Notes: generated from the letters alone by a model not told the origin. Shown: positions 40,507-50,130, numbered from the stretch's first letter. The stretch: 60,059 bases of DNA from an uncultured Bacilli bacterium (GCA_947623845.1 CANQHM010000001.1:1-60059); one strand, 5' to 3'. Numbers and translations: made by a program.

Positions 40507-40549
40507 GTTAAATTTCCTTCTTTCGTCGTAAACATAATAATACACCTAT

Positions 40550-41953
40550 TTAATTTTTATTACAACATTTTTTTAAAATATCTTTCGCCGCAATAAGTCC
40601 GGTAGCCGCTGCAGCGACGATATTTCCCGCTTTTCCTGAACCATCACCTACAAAGTACATATTGTGTTCTTTAAGTTTCATATTATTATCAGTTTCTATT
40701 TCATTACTAAAGAATTTAATTTCGGGTCCATATAAAAGAGTTTCGCCATTATTAACACCCGGAATTATTTTATCTAGGATTTCTAAGCCCTCTAAGATAT
40801 TTTTAATAATACGATGAGGGAGTACTAAAGCTAAATCCCCAGCAACGACGTCTTTTAAAGTTGGTTCAATAAAACTTTTTTTAATGCGGTCCATATTACT
40901 ACGACGACCCATGCGTAAATCTCTTAAGGTTTGAATAATTGGTTTACCATCACCTAAAGTATTCGCAATCTTCGCAATACACTCCCCATATTCCCGGGTG
41001 TTAGTAACCGGTTCGGTTAAACTTACTTTAGAAATAAAAGCAAAATTAGAATTTAGGGATTTTTTATTTTTTAAAGCATGACCATTAACACAGATATAGC
41101 CATTATAGTTTTCTTTCGTTACATAACCACCAGGATTAGTACAAAATGTTCTTATTTCATCATTATAAGTGAGAGTTTTTATAAATATCGTTGGGTCATA
41201 GATAACATCAGTAATCTCCTTTAATATTTCTTTTCTTACTTCGACTCTTACTCCAACTTCAATACTTTGAGATACGTAATCAATATGATATTTATCTGCT
41301 AATTCTTGAACCCATTTTGCACCCGTTCTTCCTGGAGCAATAACCACATATTTAGTTTTTATCTTATCTTCTTTTTTTCCTACTTTATATAAAACCTCAT
41401 AAGTTTCTTTATTATTTACAACATCATAAACATAGGTATTTTCTTTAATATCTACCCCATTATTTTTCAAGTATTTTGTAAAATTTTCAATATAGGTTGG
41501 TAACATGTCACTACCTAAATGTTTTTGTTTTATAACCAATAGAGAAGCCCCGACTTTCGCAATTTTTTCTTTTAGTTTTAAAGCTTCATCCATATTAGTA
41601 GGATATGTTTCACTATTCATACCAAATTTATTAAAAATAGTTTCCGTTTCATCGATTAGATTATAAGCTTCACTTTGATTCATATATTTAAATAAATCAC
41701 TTTTTCCTAGTTTAGGAATAAAGTTTAACTTACCATCCGAAAAAGTGCCTGCTCCTCCATAACCTGACATAATAGCACAAGGCTTACAATTTAAACAAAT
41801 ACCATCTTTATTAACATTCATTGGGCACACTCTTTTACTTGCCAGTTTACCCATATCTAAAAGTGCTACTTTTAAATTATTATTTTTTGTTATCAATTCA
41901 TATGCCGTAAATAATCCCGCTGGTCCAGCCCCTACTATTACTACATCATACAT
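40550..41953 (-). CDS. FAD-dependent dehydrogenase (COG2509-type)
   Basis: A 467-residue flavoprotein of the family annotated as uncharacterised FAD-dependent dehydrogenases. Seen: the N-terminal Rossmann motif VIVGAGPAGLFTAYEL, a cysteine-rich RVCPMNVNKDGICLNCKPC (possible metal or disulfide site), GYGGAGTFSDGKLNF, VIAPGRTGAKW, and the C-terminal FAD motif YFVGDGSGKAGNIVAAAATG. The substrate is not known. The ATG at 41953 follows GGGTGG. It is the first gene of a unit with the unknown gene at 39739. Confidence 0.88.
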   Translation of the reverse strand: MYDVVIVGAGPAGLFTAYELITKNNNLKVALLDMGKLASKRVCPMNVNKDGICLNCKPCAIMSGYGGAGTFSDGKLNFIPKLGKSDLFKYMNQSEAYNLIDETETIFNKFGMNSETYPTNMDEALKLKEKIAKVGASLLVIKQKHLGSDMLPTYIENFTKYLKNNGVDIKENTYVYDVVNNKETYEVLYKVGKKEDKIKTKYVVIAPGRTGAKWVQELADKYHIDYVSQSIEVGVRVEVRKEILKEITDVIYDPTIFIKTLTYNDEIRTFCTNPGGYVTKENYNGYICVNGHALKNKKSLNSNFAFISKVSLTEPVTNTREYGECIAKIANTLGDGKPIIQTLRDLRMGRRSNMDRIKKSFIEPTLKDVVAGDLALVLPHRIIKNILEGLEILDKIIPGVNNGETLLYGPEIKFFSNEIETDNNMKLKEHNMYFVGDGSGKAGNIVAAAATGLIAAKDILKKCCNKN

Positions 41954-42014
41954 TTAATTTACCACCCAAATTAATTATATCAAATTTTATGAATAAATAG
42001 AAAAACTTTTTAAT

Positions 42015-42050
42015 AAAAATAATACGCCGTTATTTTGACGTATTATTTTT
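42015..42050 (-). terminator. Terminator of the DUF1292 gene
   Basis: On the minus strand a 12-bp stem (AAAAATAATACG/CGTATTATTTTT) with a 12-base loop ends in Us; it overlaps the last codons of the gene. Confidence 0.65.
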
Positions 42051-42311
42051 ATTGATTTCTTGTAAAATATATTCTACTAGTTCTAAACCAATCTTTTTAT
42101 CTCTTGGGTCATTCGAATTAATTAACTTTATTTTATTATCTACTTGTTCATAAACGGTATGATATATTTTTAATTCATGATCTTCGGTAAAAGTTTTATC
42201 TGTATAGACCATATAATCTTTATTAGTTTCGTTATCGTGATAAGTAGCCATAACTTCACATTTAATTTTATTACCTAAACTATTTATAATTTCAAATTCT
42301 AATTTTTTCAT
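42030..42311 (-). CDS. DUF1292 family protein
   Basis: A 93-residue small protein of the DUF1292 family common in Bacillota; function not established. Seen: FEIINSLGNKIKCEVMATY, DYMVYTDKTF and YHTVYEQVDNKIKLI, followed by a helical VEYILQEI end, in the family order. ATG 42311 is preferred; ATG 42320 is in frame. It overlaps the stop of the gene at 42313 by a few bases only if the earlier start is used. Confidence 0.78.
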   Translation of the reverse strand: MKKLEFEIINSLGNKIKCEVMATYHDNETNKDYMVYTDKTFTEDHELKIYHTVYEQVDNKIKLINSNDPRDKKIGLELVEYILQEINKNNTSK

Positions 42312-42312
42312 A

Positions 42313-42789
42313 TTAATCATTCTTAGTTAAGACTCTTACTATTTCTGGTTCTTTAATATCTTCATAAGATAGGATATAACCTTTATCTATAGAATCATCT
42401 ACTATAACATCAACTACTTTCCCTTTAGTTATAGCGATAGCATCATCACCTACATAAATATTTTTTACGGCCTTGCCATCTTGTAAGGTAAATCCCTCTG
42501 GTACACTATAATGTGTTTCATTTCCATCATGTGTAATATAAGGTTCTACTTCTATAGTATAATAATCACTATCTAAAGGATAAGCTTCATAACCTTCACT
42601 TCGGTGTTCATTAATTTTTAATATTTGATGATTTACTCCTAATAAGCCATTTAAAGGACAGTACTCATTTAAATGATCAACATTCTTTTCTACAATAGAA
42701 ATACCAGCTCTAGTAGCTAAAGCCACTCCTACTAATCCAATACTAGCATAAGTAACTATTTTTCTTTTTTTATTCTCATTTTTATTCAT
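42313..42789 (-). CDS. Unknown membrane-anchored protein, 158 residues
   Basis: Not recognised. Seen: a basic N-terminus NKNENKKRK followed by a single hydrophobic helix (about residues 12-30), so it is probably anchored with the C-terminal 125 residues outside the cell. That part is acidic with many Asp, Glu and Tyr residues (YYTIEVEPYITHDGNETHY, KGKVVDVIVDDS) and looks beta-rich. It is translationally close to the DUF1292 gene and upstream of it. Confidence 0.65.
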   Translation of the reverse strand: MNKNENKKRKIVTYASIGLVGVALATRAGISIVEKNVDHLNEYCPLNGLLGVNHQILKINEHRSEGYEAYPLDSDYYTIEVEPYITHDGNETHYSVPEGFTLQDGKAVKNIYVGDDAIAITKGKVVDVIVDDSIDKGYILSYEDIKEPEIVRVLTKND

Positions 42790-42831
42790 CTCTAAAACCC
42801 CTTTCTTAAAGCGAGCTTTATTCTAGCATAG

Positions 42832-42861
42832 AAAAAGTATCTTGTCAAACTACAAGATACT
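42832..42861 (-). terminator. Terminator of the parA-to-AbgT operon
   Basis: On the minus strand AGTATCTTG/CAAGATACT forms a perfect 9-bp stem with an 8-base loop followed by Us; it overlaps the AbgT stop codon. Confidence 0.8.
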
Positions 42862-44388
42862 TACACCACCAATGCCTAAAGGTAAACCAGTAACAAACCA
42901 AATAACTAAAATTATTAATAGCACAATCCCGGTAGGAATAGCAAATGGTAATTGATACTTAATTGTGGTAAATAAAGATATTGGATTATCATTTTGATTA
43001 TAATCTTCTAAGTATGCTAAATAGATTACATAATACATCATTAATGGTGTTAAACCTAAGGTTAAGCCTTCGGCAAATCTAAATACGGTTTGGGCAAATT
43101 CCGGAGATAACCCAGATTTCATAAATATTGGTACCACAGTCCCCGACATAACTATCCATTTACTTTGCGTATTAGGAAGTAAAATCGTACATAATCCTAC
43201 TAAAACAAAGGTATAAATTATTAAAGGAATTCCTGTAAATGTTGTTTCACTAAATAGATTAGTAATGGTTGCTGTTAAAACTGTTCCAATATTACTTTTA
43301 TCGAAAACATTTAGTAATACTGATGCCAAGAAGATTAAAATGATTGTTTTACCAATTCCATCTAGAGAGTGACCTAAATCTTCACATAAGTCGTTATTGT
43401 TTTTTATCGTCTTTGCTCCAATACCATAGAAGAAACCTAAAATAACAAATAACATCATAACAATAAAGACAAAACCTCTATTAAAGAAGGAATTAGCACT
43501 AAATAATTTATCAATATATAATACTTGATTTTTATCTAGTAAGTTTCCTGATAAAGGAAGTCCGGGAATAATATTATAAATAAAGATAATTAAATAGATA
43601 AAAGCCGCGAGTATTGCAAAAACCAAACCTTTAATTTCTTTTTTACCTAATTTAAATTCTTTTCTTTCTTCTTTAAATTCATACTTTGCTACTTTATCAA
43701 CTGCTACATGTTCCGTAACCCAGGTAATCATCACGGCGGCCGCAATAATTGCTACTAACATAATTAAGATAAAAGCAAATTGGCCAAGACTATATTTCGC
43801 ATCAAGCATGGAAGCACTAGTTAAAGTTGATGTAAGTAAGGAACTATCAATACTAGTTAAAAATAAACTTAAACCTCGTCCACAAGTTAACGCCGCAAAA
43901 GATGAAACAATTCCCAGCATCGGATTTCGTCTTCCATGATAGAATAATAACGCACTTAAAGGAATCATAATCACGAATCCTAAATCGCCACAAATACTCA
44001 TAAGTAAACATATTACGACCATAACAAATGTTACCGTTTTCTTTTGGACATTCTTAGTTAAAACTGTAAATGCTGTTTTTAAAAATCCACTCTTTTCCAT
44101 TATTCCAATCCCAATTAGAATAATAATTAACATACTAAGTGGAGTAAAACTCATAAAATTATCTACCGTAGAATAGAAAATATATTTAAGTCCTGATAAA
44201 GAGAATAAAGATTCTACTTTAACTAATTCTTGCGAATACTCATGGGTAAGAGAATCCGCTACATTATATGTCGCACTAGCCCCAATTAAAGATAAAAATC
44301 CACTCAATACAATTGTAAGTCCAATTAAAATAATTAAAGTCATTATGGGATTAAGTGTAATCTTTTCTTTGATTTTATTCATTTTCAT
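42850..44388 (-). CDS. AbgT-family transporter
   Basis: A 512-residue polytopic membrane protein of the AbgT family (p-aminobenzoyl-glutamate and drug transporters). Seen: about 11-13 hydrophobic segments over the whole chain, MTLIILIGLTIVLSGFLSLIGASA at the start, GIGIMEKSGFLKTAF, MSICGDLGFVIMIPLSALLFYHGRRNPMLGI (family signature region), LPNTQSKWIVMSGTVVPIFMKSG and GLTLGLTPLMMYYVIYLAYL. Substrate in Gram-positives is unclear. ATG 44388 has AGGT seven bases upstream, and the gene overlaps DUF951 by 14 bases. Confidence 0.88.
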   Translation of the reverse strand: MKMNKIKEKITLNPIMTLIILIGLTIVLSGFLSLIGASATYNVADSLTHEYSQELVKVESLFSLSGLKYIFYSTVDNFMSFTPLSMLIIILIGIGIMEKSGFLKTAFTVLTKNVQKKTVTFVMVVICLLMSICGDLGFVIMIPLSALLFYHGRRNPMLGIVSSFAALTCGRGLSLFLTSIDSSLLTSTLTSASMLDAKYSLGQFAFILIMLVAIIAAAVMITWVTEHVAVDKVAKYEFKEERKEFKLGKKEIKGLVFAILAAFIYLIIFIYNIIPGLPLSGNLLDKNQVLYIDKLFSANSFFNRGFVFIVMMLFVILGFFYGIGAKTIKNNNDLCEDLGHSLDGIGKTIILIFLASVLLNVFDKSNIGTVLTATITNLFSETTFTGIPLIIYTFVLVGLCTILLPNTQSKWIVMSGTVVPIFMKSGLSPEFAQTVFRFAEGLTLGLTPLMMYYVIYLAYLEDYNQNDNPISLFTTIKYQLPFAIPTGIVLLIILVIWFVTGLPLGIGGVSIL

Positions 44389-44572
44389 TTTTTGTACCTA
44401 CCTTTTTTAATTTTCGGTTAAATTCTAAACGATCCATCATTATTTCCCGCTTACAATTAAGACACTTTAATTTTATGTCCGCTCCAATCCTCGTTATTTC
44501 CCAAAGATTAGTTTTACAAGCATGAGGTTTTTTCATAATGACGATACTACCTAATTCATATTTATTTTCCAT
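44375..44572 (-). CDS. DUF951 family protein
   Basis: A 65-residue small protein of the DUF951 family, usually found next to parB or ychF in Bacillota; function unknown. Seen: YELGSIVIMKKPHACKTNLWEI, TRIGADIKLKCLNCKREIMMDR, with four Cys/His residues that could bind zinc. ATG 44572 follows GGAGGT and overlaps the end of the MscS gene. Confidence 0.85.
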   Translation of the reverse strand: MENKYELGSIVIMKKPHACKTNLWEITRIGADIKLKCLNCKREIMMDRLEFNRKLKKVGTKNENE

Positions 44573-45377
44573 TTATAACCTCCACTTTCGTATGCGGAAG
44601 TAAAATTTTATTGTTATCAAATTCTTGTTTAACAATTTTTAAAACATCTCTTTTTACTTGCCATTTATCATCTTGTTTACAAGTCGTATTTACTAAGAAT
44701 TTCATGGTATCTTTATCTAATTCACTAACTCCTAAATAAGTACTACTTTTTGTATTAGGTAAACTCTCTATTTGTTTTACAATCTCGTTTATAACACTTT
44801 CTATCTTTTCTACTTTATAATTACTAAATACTGGTATATCAACACTCACTGTCGCATCTCCAATTGATAGATTAATTACTTCAGTAATATTACGATTAGC
44901 AATAGTATATACTTTTCCTTCATAGTTTCTTAACTTAGTACTTCGAAGTCCAATAGATACTACTTCACCCGTAAAATCATTATAAGTAACCGTATCTCCT
45001 ACAATAAAGTAATTATCCACAATAAGTCCTACCCCATTAACAAAGTCTTTTATTGTATCTTGTAATCCTAAACCTAATACCGCTCCTAAAAGACCTAAAC
45101 TCGTTATTAAAGCTCTCGTATCATAACCATATATTTCTAAAATAATTAAAATAGCAATAATAAAGATAACATACATAACTAAGTTTTCAATTAATTTAAT
45201 CGCTGTTTTAACTCGTTTTTTATCAACTTCAGTTTTCCCAAATACGATAACCTTTCTTAATGCTAAACGAATAAGAGTATAGATAAAATAAGCAACAATT
45301 AATACGACAACTGGTCCATATACTTTAACATTAGTAAGAAACTCTATCGTTTTATCAATTATTGTAATTTCTTTCAT
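44562..45377 (-). CDS. MscS-family mechanosensitive channel
   Basis: A small-conductance mechanosensitive channel that releases solutes on osmotic downshock. 271 residues. Seen: three hydrophobic segments (about 18-38, 60-82, 88-110), the pore helix LLGAVLGLGLQDTIKDFVNG with Gly/Ala packing, and a soluble beta-domain (DNYFIVGDTVTYNDFTGEVVSIGLRSTKLRNYEG) plus alpha/beta cage region. Length fits the small class. It lies between DUF951 and parB, a known Bacillota arrangement. Confidence 0.92.
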   Translation of the reverse strand: MKEITIIDKTIEFLTNVKVYGPVVVLIVAYFIYTLIRLALRKVIVFGKTEVDKKRVKTAIKLIENLVMYVIFIIAILIILEIYGYDTRALITSLGLLGAVLGLGLQDTIKDFVNGVGLIVDNYFIVGDTVTYNDFTGEVVSIGLRSTKLRNYEGKVYTIANRNITEVINLSIGDATVSVDIPVFSNYKVEKIESVINEIVKQIESLPNTKSSTYLGVSELDKDTMKFLVNTTCKQDDKWQVKRDVLKIVKQEFDNNKILLPHTKVEVINGK

Positions 45378-45380
45378 AAT

Positions 45381-46253
45381 CTACTCCTCAAAAGTAATAT
45401 TAATTATTTCTAAGATACGTTCTAAATCTTTAGCAGAATCAAACGGTATTTCAATTTTATTTTTACTTATTTTAACTTTTGTACCAATCTTTTCCCGCAT
45501 GATATTTTCATATAAAGCATAAGTATTATTATTTGGAGTCGCCACTCTTTTAGGAGGCATTACTTTACTTTGTAAAGATTCTATTTCCCGAACACTTAAG
45601 CCCTCATTTATCGCTTTGGTCGCAAGACGTTCTACTTCTTTTTCGTCTTCAATTTTACTTAAGGCTCTTGCATGGCCCATGGAAAGTTTACCCTTTTTAA
45701 CATAATCTTTAACATCATCAGGTAGTTTAAGTAATCCAATTAAATTAGTAATATAACTTCTTGATTTACCAAATTTCTTAGATACTTCTTCTTGGGTCAT
45801 ATTCGTACTTTTAATGATATTTAAATACCCTTCCGCTTCTTCAATAGGGTTTAAATTTTCCCTTTGGATATTTTCAATAAGCGCAATTTCCATCATTTCT
45901 TGATCATTAAAATCTCTTATAATCGCAGGAATAGTGGTAAGACCTGCTAGTTTGGCGGCTTTACTACGACGTTCCCCAGCCACAATGTAATAACCTTTAA
46001 TATTTTTCTTAACAATTATCGGTTGAACAATTCCATGTTCTTTAATTGAATCTGCTAGTTCTTGTAATGAGGTTTCATCAAAAGTTTTCCGCGGTTGATA
46101 AGGATTAGATTTAATATCAGCTAAACTTATTTCTTTAATATCACTTTCTTTAGCATTTTCAACAATACTATTTTCAAAGTTATCAAAATCTATTCTTTCA
46201 TTTGAAAATAGTTGTTCTAGTCCTTTACCTAAAGCTTTTCTTTTAGTTTCCAT
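45381..46253 (-). CDS. parB: Chromosome partition protein ParB (Spo0J)
   Basis: A CTP-dependent clamp that loads at parS sites near the origin and organises origin segregation. 290 residues. Seen: KRKALGKGLEQLF at the start, ISLADIKSNPYQPRKTFDE, box II GERRSKAAKLAGLTTIPAII, ENIQRENLNPIEEA, an HTH with TQEEVSKKFGKSRSYITNLIGLLKLP and a C-terminal dimer domain. The ATG at 46253 is preferred over TTG 46262. It overlaps parA by 11 bases. In spore formers it also feeds Spo0A control through Soj. Confidence 0.95.
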   Translation of the reverse strand: METKRKALGKGLEQLFSNERIDFDNFENSIVENAKESDIKEISLADIKSNPYQPRKTFDETSLQELADSIKEHGIVQPIIVKKNIKGYYIVAGERRSKAAKLAGLTTIPAIIRDFNDQEMMEIALIENIQRENLNPIEEAEGYLNIIKSTNMTQEEVSKKFGKSRSYITNLIGLLKLPDDVKDYVKKGKLSMGHARALSKIEDEKEVERLATKAINEGLSVREIESLQSKVMPPKRVATPNNNTYALYENIMREKIGTKVKISKNKIEIPFDSAKDLERILEIINITFEE

Positions 46254-47028
46254 CTCTTTCAATCACTTCCTTTGCTAAATTAGCATATGCTTCGGTCGCT
46301 CTACTTTCTGGTTCATAATCACTTATAGGTTTCCCATGGCTTGGTGCTTCCGCAAGTCTTACTAATCTTGGAATGATGGTATTAAATACTTTGTTTTTAA
46401 AATATTTTCTTACGGTTTCAATTACTTCTAACCCAATATTAGTTCGACCATCTAACATAGTTAGTAATACACCCTCAATACATAAACCTGGATTTAAATT
46501 AGATTGTACCATAATTATCGAATTAAGTAATTGAGTTATCCCATCTAAAGCAAAAAACTCACATTGTACTGGAATAATCACAGAATTACTAGCTACTAAA
46601 GCATTCATAGTGGATAATCCTAAAGATGGTTGGCAATCTATTATTATATAATCATATTTATCAGATATTGTACTTAAAGCATTTTTAAGTTGTTCATTTT
46701 GGCGAAATTTTGAATCTTCTAACATATTCTTTACAAATTCGACATCAATACCTGCTAAATTAATGGTACTAGGTATTATTGAAAGATTTTTAAATTTAGT
46801 TTTAACTATTGCATCATTAATATTCGCATTCCCTGTAATAACATCATATATATCTACTTTAATATCACTATTAATTAAACCAAGTCCTGTTGATGCATTA
46901 CTTTGGGGATCTAAATCAATAAGTAGGGTTTTTTTACCTTCTTTACCTAATGCTGCTGCTAAATTAATACTAGATGTAGTTTTTCCTACACCACCTTTTT
47001 GATTAACAAGTGAAATAATCTTTGCCAT
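46243..47028 (-). CDS. parA: Chromosome partition ATPase ParA (Soj)
   Basis: Deviant-Walker ATPase that acts with ParB in chromosome segregation and, in Bacillus, in replication and sporulation control. 261 residues, standard length. Seen: IISLVNQKGGVGKTTSSINLAAALG (Walker A), LLIDLDPQSNASTGLG (A'), YIIIDCQPSLGLSTMNAL (Walker B), and VLLTMLDGRTNIGLEV. ATG 47028 follows AAAGGTGG. It heads a parA-parB-mscS-DUF951-AbgT operon. Confidence 0.96.
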   Translation of the reverse strand: MAKIISLVNQKGGVGKTTSSINLAAALGKEGKKTLLIDLDPQSNASTGLGLINSDIKVDIYDVITGNANINDAIVKTKFKNLSIIPSTINLAGIDVEFVKNMLEDSKFRQNEQLKNALSTISDKYDYIIIDCQPSLGLSTMNALVASNSVIIPVQCEFFALDGITQLLNSIIMVQSNLNPGLCIEGVLLTMLDGRTNIGLEVIETVRKYFKNKVFNTIIPRLVRLAEAPSHGKPISDYEPESRATEAYANLAKEVIERDGN

Positions 47029-47112
47029 AATACCACCTTTTCTAAAAATATATCACTATACTTAATTCTATCACAAAGAACTAATTTTGTCTTTAAGAAA
47101 TGCAAAAATTTA

Positions 47113-48111
47113 TTAATATTTTTCGACTTCTCTAATTAGTTCTTCTTTCGTTGGTAAATGAAGAAGATAGGTCGCTGCATATATTTCACTATTTTTGGGT
47201 AAAGCATACTCAACAATAGTTTTATCCTTCTCTTTAGCAAGTAAGATACCTATTGTAGAATGATCAGTTTCTTCTTTGATGTTTTTATCATAATAATTTA
47301 CATACATATTTATTTGACCGATATCTTTATGACTTATCTTACCTATTTTTAGTTCTAATATCACAAAACATTTTAAGATATAATTATAAAATACTAGATC
47401 AGGAGCATAAAAATTATTAGCAATTTTTAGTTTTATTTCACTGCCTACATATATAAACCCTTTACCTAATTCTAGTAGAAATTCTTTTAAATGATTTATT
47501 ATTTCATTTTCTAAATCTTTTTCTTTATAGTTATTACCTAAGTTTAAAAATTCTAAAACATAAGGATCTTTTATTAAATCCTTACTAGTAGTTATAACAT
47601 TACCTTGTATTGCTAACTTGTTATTTTTATCATTAGAAGTTAATAATCTTTCATATAGATGAGACTTAATCATTCTTCTTAGAGTTCTTACATCCCATTT
47701 ACTACTTATACATTCTTGCATATAGAAATTCCTTATATTTTCGTCTTTTACTTTTAAAAGTTCTAGATAATGACTCCAACCCAATTGGGCAGACAGCGTT
47801 TGCCCAATTTGAAAACACATATAAAATTGCCGTGCATATTTCAAATTACGCAAAGAATAACCTTTTCCATATTTTCCCGTTAATCTCGCAGATAATTTTG
47901 CCAAAATATGTTCCCCATATTTAGCTCTTTTCTCTCCTTTTTGCAAGTTATTAACAATATTTTCGCCAATATGCCAGTAAAGATTAACAAGTTCAGTATT
48001 TGCGAATCTTAGAACTCTTCTCCTACTAATTTCAATTAATTCTTTAATTTCTTTATACATTTTTTCTTCTAGTTCTTGTTCTGTTAAATTTTCTCCTTTT
48101 AATTTTTCCAT
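47113..48111 (-). CDS. YhcG-type PDDEXK nuclease (DUF1016)
   Basis: A putative nuclease of the YhcG/DUF1016 family, often linked to mobile elements or restriction systems. 332 residues, normal length. Seen: the N-terminal helical domain with RRRVLRFANTELVNLYWHIGENI and YGEHILAKLSARLTGKYGKGYSLRNLKYARQFY, and a C-terminal endonuclease core with APDLVFYN (Asp) and FVILELKIGKI (E-L-K), matching PDDEXK. ATG 48111 follows AGGAGGAG. It stands alone, upstream of nothing on its strand, and has a long hairpin in its leader. Confidence 0.88.
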   Translation of the reverse strand: MEKLKGENLTEQELEEKMYKEIKELIEISRRRVLRFANTELVNLYWHIGENIVNNLQKGEKRAKYGEHILAKLSARLTGKYGKGYSLRNLKYARQFYMCFQIGQTLSAQLGWSHYLELLKVKDENIRNFYMQECISSKWDVRTLRRMIKSHLYERLLTSNDKNNKLAIQGNVITTSKDLIKDPYVLEFLNLGNNYKEKDLENEIINHLKEFLLELGKGFIYVGSEIKLKIANNFYAPDLVFYNYILKCFVILELKIGKISHKDIGQINMYVNYYDKNIKEETDHSTIGILLAKEKDKTIVEYALPKNSEIYAATYLLHLPTKEELIREVEKY

Positions 48112-48138
48112 ATTCTCCTCCTATTTTTTCAATAAAAA

Positions 48139-48179
48139 ATAAATTTAAGCTGCTCACTTTCTAGCACCCTTAAATTTAT
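48139..48179. promoter_or_regulatory. Large dyad upstream of the YhcG nuclease gene
   Basis: ATAAATTTAAG (48139-48149) and CTTAAATTTAT (48169-48179) form 11-bp arms, continued inside by TGCT/AGCA (48151-48154 with 48163-48166). It lies 28 bases before the nuclease ATG on the minus strand. It could be an operator, a leader RNA hairpin or the trace of a small element. Confidence 0.5.
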
Positions 48180-48244
48180 CCCTCTATAATATATATTAAC
48201 AATTTTTTGCCGATTTCCTTTTTTTCAAAGAAATTTTTAGAAAA

Positions 48245-48276
48245 TAAAAAAGCTCTCTTTTTTGAGAACTTTTTTA
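48245..48276 (-). terminator. Terminator of the FGE-like surface gene
   Basis: On the minus strand AGTTCTC and GAGAGCT form a 7-bp stem (one G-U pair) with a six-A loop and a U run. Confidence 0.62.
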
Positions 48277-48292
48277 TTTACTTTTATCAAAA

Positions 48293-50092
48293 CTAAGCAG
48301 CGGACAAGACGGAACGAAACGAAGTTCTCTTGTTCGCGTTCCCATAGTGTCGATGCATAGAAAACACACCAGCCATATAATGAGAGGTGGGTTGATACGC
48401 ACCTCGTGTGAACCAAACCCCTTTTTCATTACTAGGAGCACTAGGAAATGTCGCATAATCATTATTCCATTCATAACTGGTATTAAGTAGCGTTTCCTTA
48501 GTGGCATCTCCAAGATGCCCTCTTTCTCGAGTTGTGTAACTTTCACTAAACTCATATAAATCATAGTATTTTTCATTTGGCATATTTTCTTTATTAAACC
48601 CATCATGATCACTTACATAATATGGGTTTCGCCCACCATCTTCTACTATAACTCCCATCACGAACTCATACGTTCCGCCACTCATATCATATATACCATA
48701 CATATTTCCGGTGGTACTTGCTTTTATTCCTCCAGTGTTCCACCTATTTGTTTCTTTGCATTGAGCAGGTTGTGTACCATCGGTATTCCATATTCCATTA
48801 GCACTTACCGAGTCCCCTACACATCCAGTATATGTTCCGCCATAAACATAATCTCCGGACTCTCCTGTTCCTTGAGCAGTATTATTTACCCATACTTCAC
48901 AATTATCTTTATCCATATCTTCAATTACACAATCTTCACCATCATTTGTATATATTCCATAAATACTTTGTGTTAGGTATGCTACCGCTCCCCATTCGAT
49001 ATTCTTCATAATTCGTGTATCTACTTCATTAGTTTTTAAATTATATTTTGTTGCTAATTCATTACTTATTTTTTGTTCTGCAAAAAATGCTGTTGATATG
49101 CTTTTACTTACCATACTCGTTTTATTTGGTAGTATCGTTATTTCCCCTATATTATTTTCGTTTCTACCAATTGCATCTTCAGCATCACTTGGTTCAAATT
49201 TCCCGACCCATATGCCTTTTAATTCTGTCCCGGTTGTTTCCGTTGTTCCTTTAAAGGTAAAGGCAGGATGCGTATACCATTCCCCCTTACTTGCTTCATT
49301 ACCTTGTTTATTTAAACATTTTTCTGTTATTGTTCCATCTCCATTATTTGTATATGTGCATGTTACATCTCCAGTACTTTCTGTTCCTTTTTCAAAAATT
49401 ATTTCTATTATTTGTTTTGGAGTATTAAAATTACTTTCATTAAATAATTTATATTTATATCTTGGAATCCATACATACATTTGAAGTATTTCGTCCATTG
49501 GTACTTGGATACCTACTATATCATCTCTTAAATTGTTTCCATCAAAATATTTTGCTTTTATATCTGGATTAGATGCATCTACTAATACTGCATTCGCCCA
49601 TCTATGGTCTTGATAGTTATACCAATCTTTATCGGTATCTGCTACATACATGATTCCTGTATCTGAAAATGTTACTGGTATCATTCCTTGGAATAGTTCT
49701 GGCTCATTTGGTAAGTTTCCTGTTACAAAGTAGACATTACATCTATCTTGTTCTGTTGTTTCTAATTTTAGTTTCCATTCTTTATTATCAAAATATCCTG
49801 TTCCTCCATTTTCACATGTTATATGCGAAAATATCTTTCCACTATTTTGTTCGGGAAATGAATTAGGATCTGTTTTTTTATTTCCATCTATATATACTGA
49901 TAAAGAAACATCATTTTGATAAAAGTTATCTACTGTAGTATATATTATTTGTTTATTATATCTTATTTGATATAATGCGTAACTACTTCCTATTGCTATT
50001 ATTAGAAGTAATGCTATTACACTAAATATTATTTTATTTTTATTTCCTTTTTGGATTTTTCTTAATTCTTTCTCCGGATTAAACTTTTTCAT
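48293..50092 (-). CDS. SipW-type surface protein with formylglycine-enzyme-like domain (cassette 3)
   Basis: A 599-residue exported protein sharing the N-terminal module of the other paralogues. Seen: KKFNPEKELRKIQKGNKNKI head, a hydrophobic segment (about 20-42) ending GSSYALYQIR, a short conserved ectodomain with DRCNVYFV, then a long C-terminal domain with VWIPRYKYKLF, GIWVGKFEPSD and GNMYGIYDMSGGTYEFVMG, ending SMHRHYGNANKRTSFRSVLS. These last motifs match the FGE-sulfatase/SUMF1 fold (a C-type-lectin-like fold) widely used as a binding module. The ATG at 50092 follows AAAGGAG. It diverges from the XRE gene at 50199. Confidence 0.82.
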   Translation of the reverse strand: MKKFNPEKELRKIQKGNKNKIIFSVIALLLIIAIGSSYALYQIRYNKQIIYTTVDNFYQNDVSLSVYIDGNKKTDPNSFPEQNSGKIFSHITCENGGTGYFDNKEWKLKLETTEQDRCNVYFVTGNLPNEPELFQGMIPVTFSDTGIMYVADTDKDWYNYQDHRWANAVLVDASNPDIKAKYFDGNNLRDDIVGIQVPMDEILQMYVWIPRYKYKLFNESNFNTPKQIIEIIFEKGTESTGDVTCTYTNNGDGTITEKCLNKQGNEASKGEWYTHPAFTFKGTTETTGTELKGIWVGKFEPSDAEDAIGRNENNIGEITILPNKTSMVSKSISTAFFAEQKISNELATKYNLKTNEVDTRIMKNIEWGAVAYLTQSIYGIYTNDGEDCVIEDMDKDNCEVWVNNTAQGTGESGDYVYGGTYTGCVGDSVSANGIWNTDGTQPAQCKETNRWNTGGIKASTTGNMYGIYDMSGGTYEFVMGVIVEDGGRNPYYVSDHDGFNKENMPNEKYYDLYEFSESYTTRERGHLGDATKETLLNTSYEWNNDYATFPSAPSNEKGVWFTRGAYQPTSHYMAGVFSMHRHYGNANKRTSFRSVLSAA

Positions 50093-50130
50093 AAACACGC
50101 TCCTTTAAAGTTTACACATATTATAATTTA

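Noticed and set aside
45381..47028. parS site near parAB
   Set aside because: No match to the 16-bp TGTTNCACGTGAAACA consensus, or even its CACGTG centre, was noticed by eye; a string search would settle it.
48274..49484. Several overlapping open frames inside the formylglycine-enzyme-like surface gene
   Set aside because: They are on the other strand or in other frames of a strongly supported long gene and have no site or homology.
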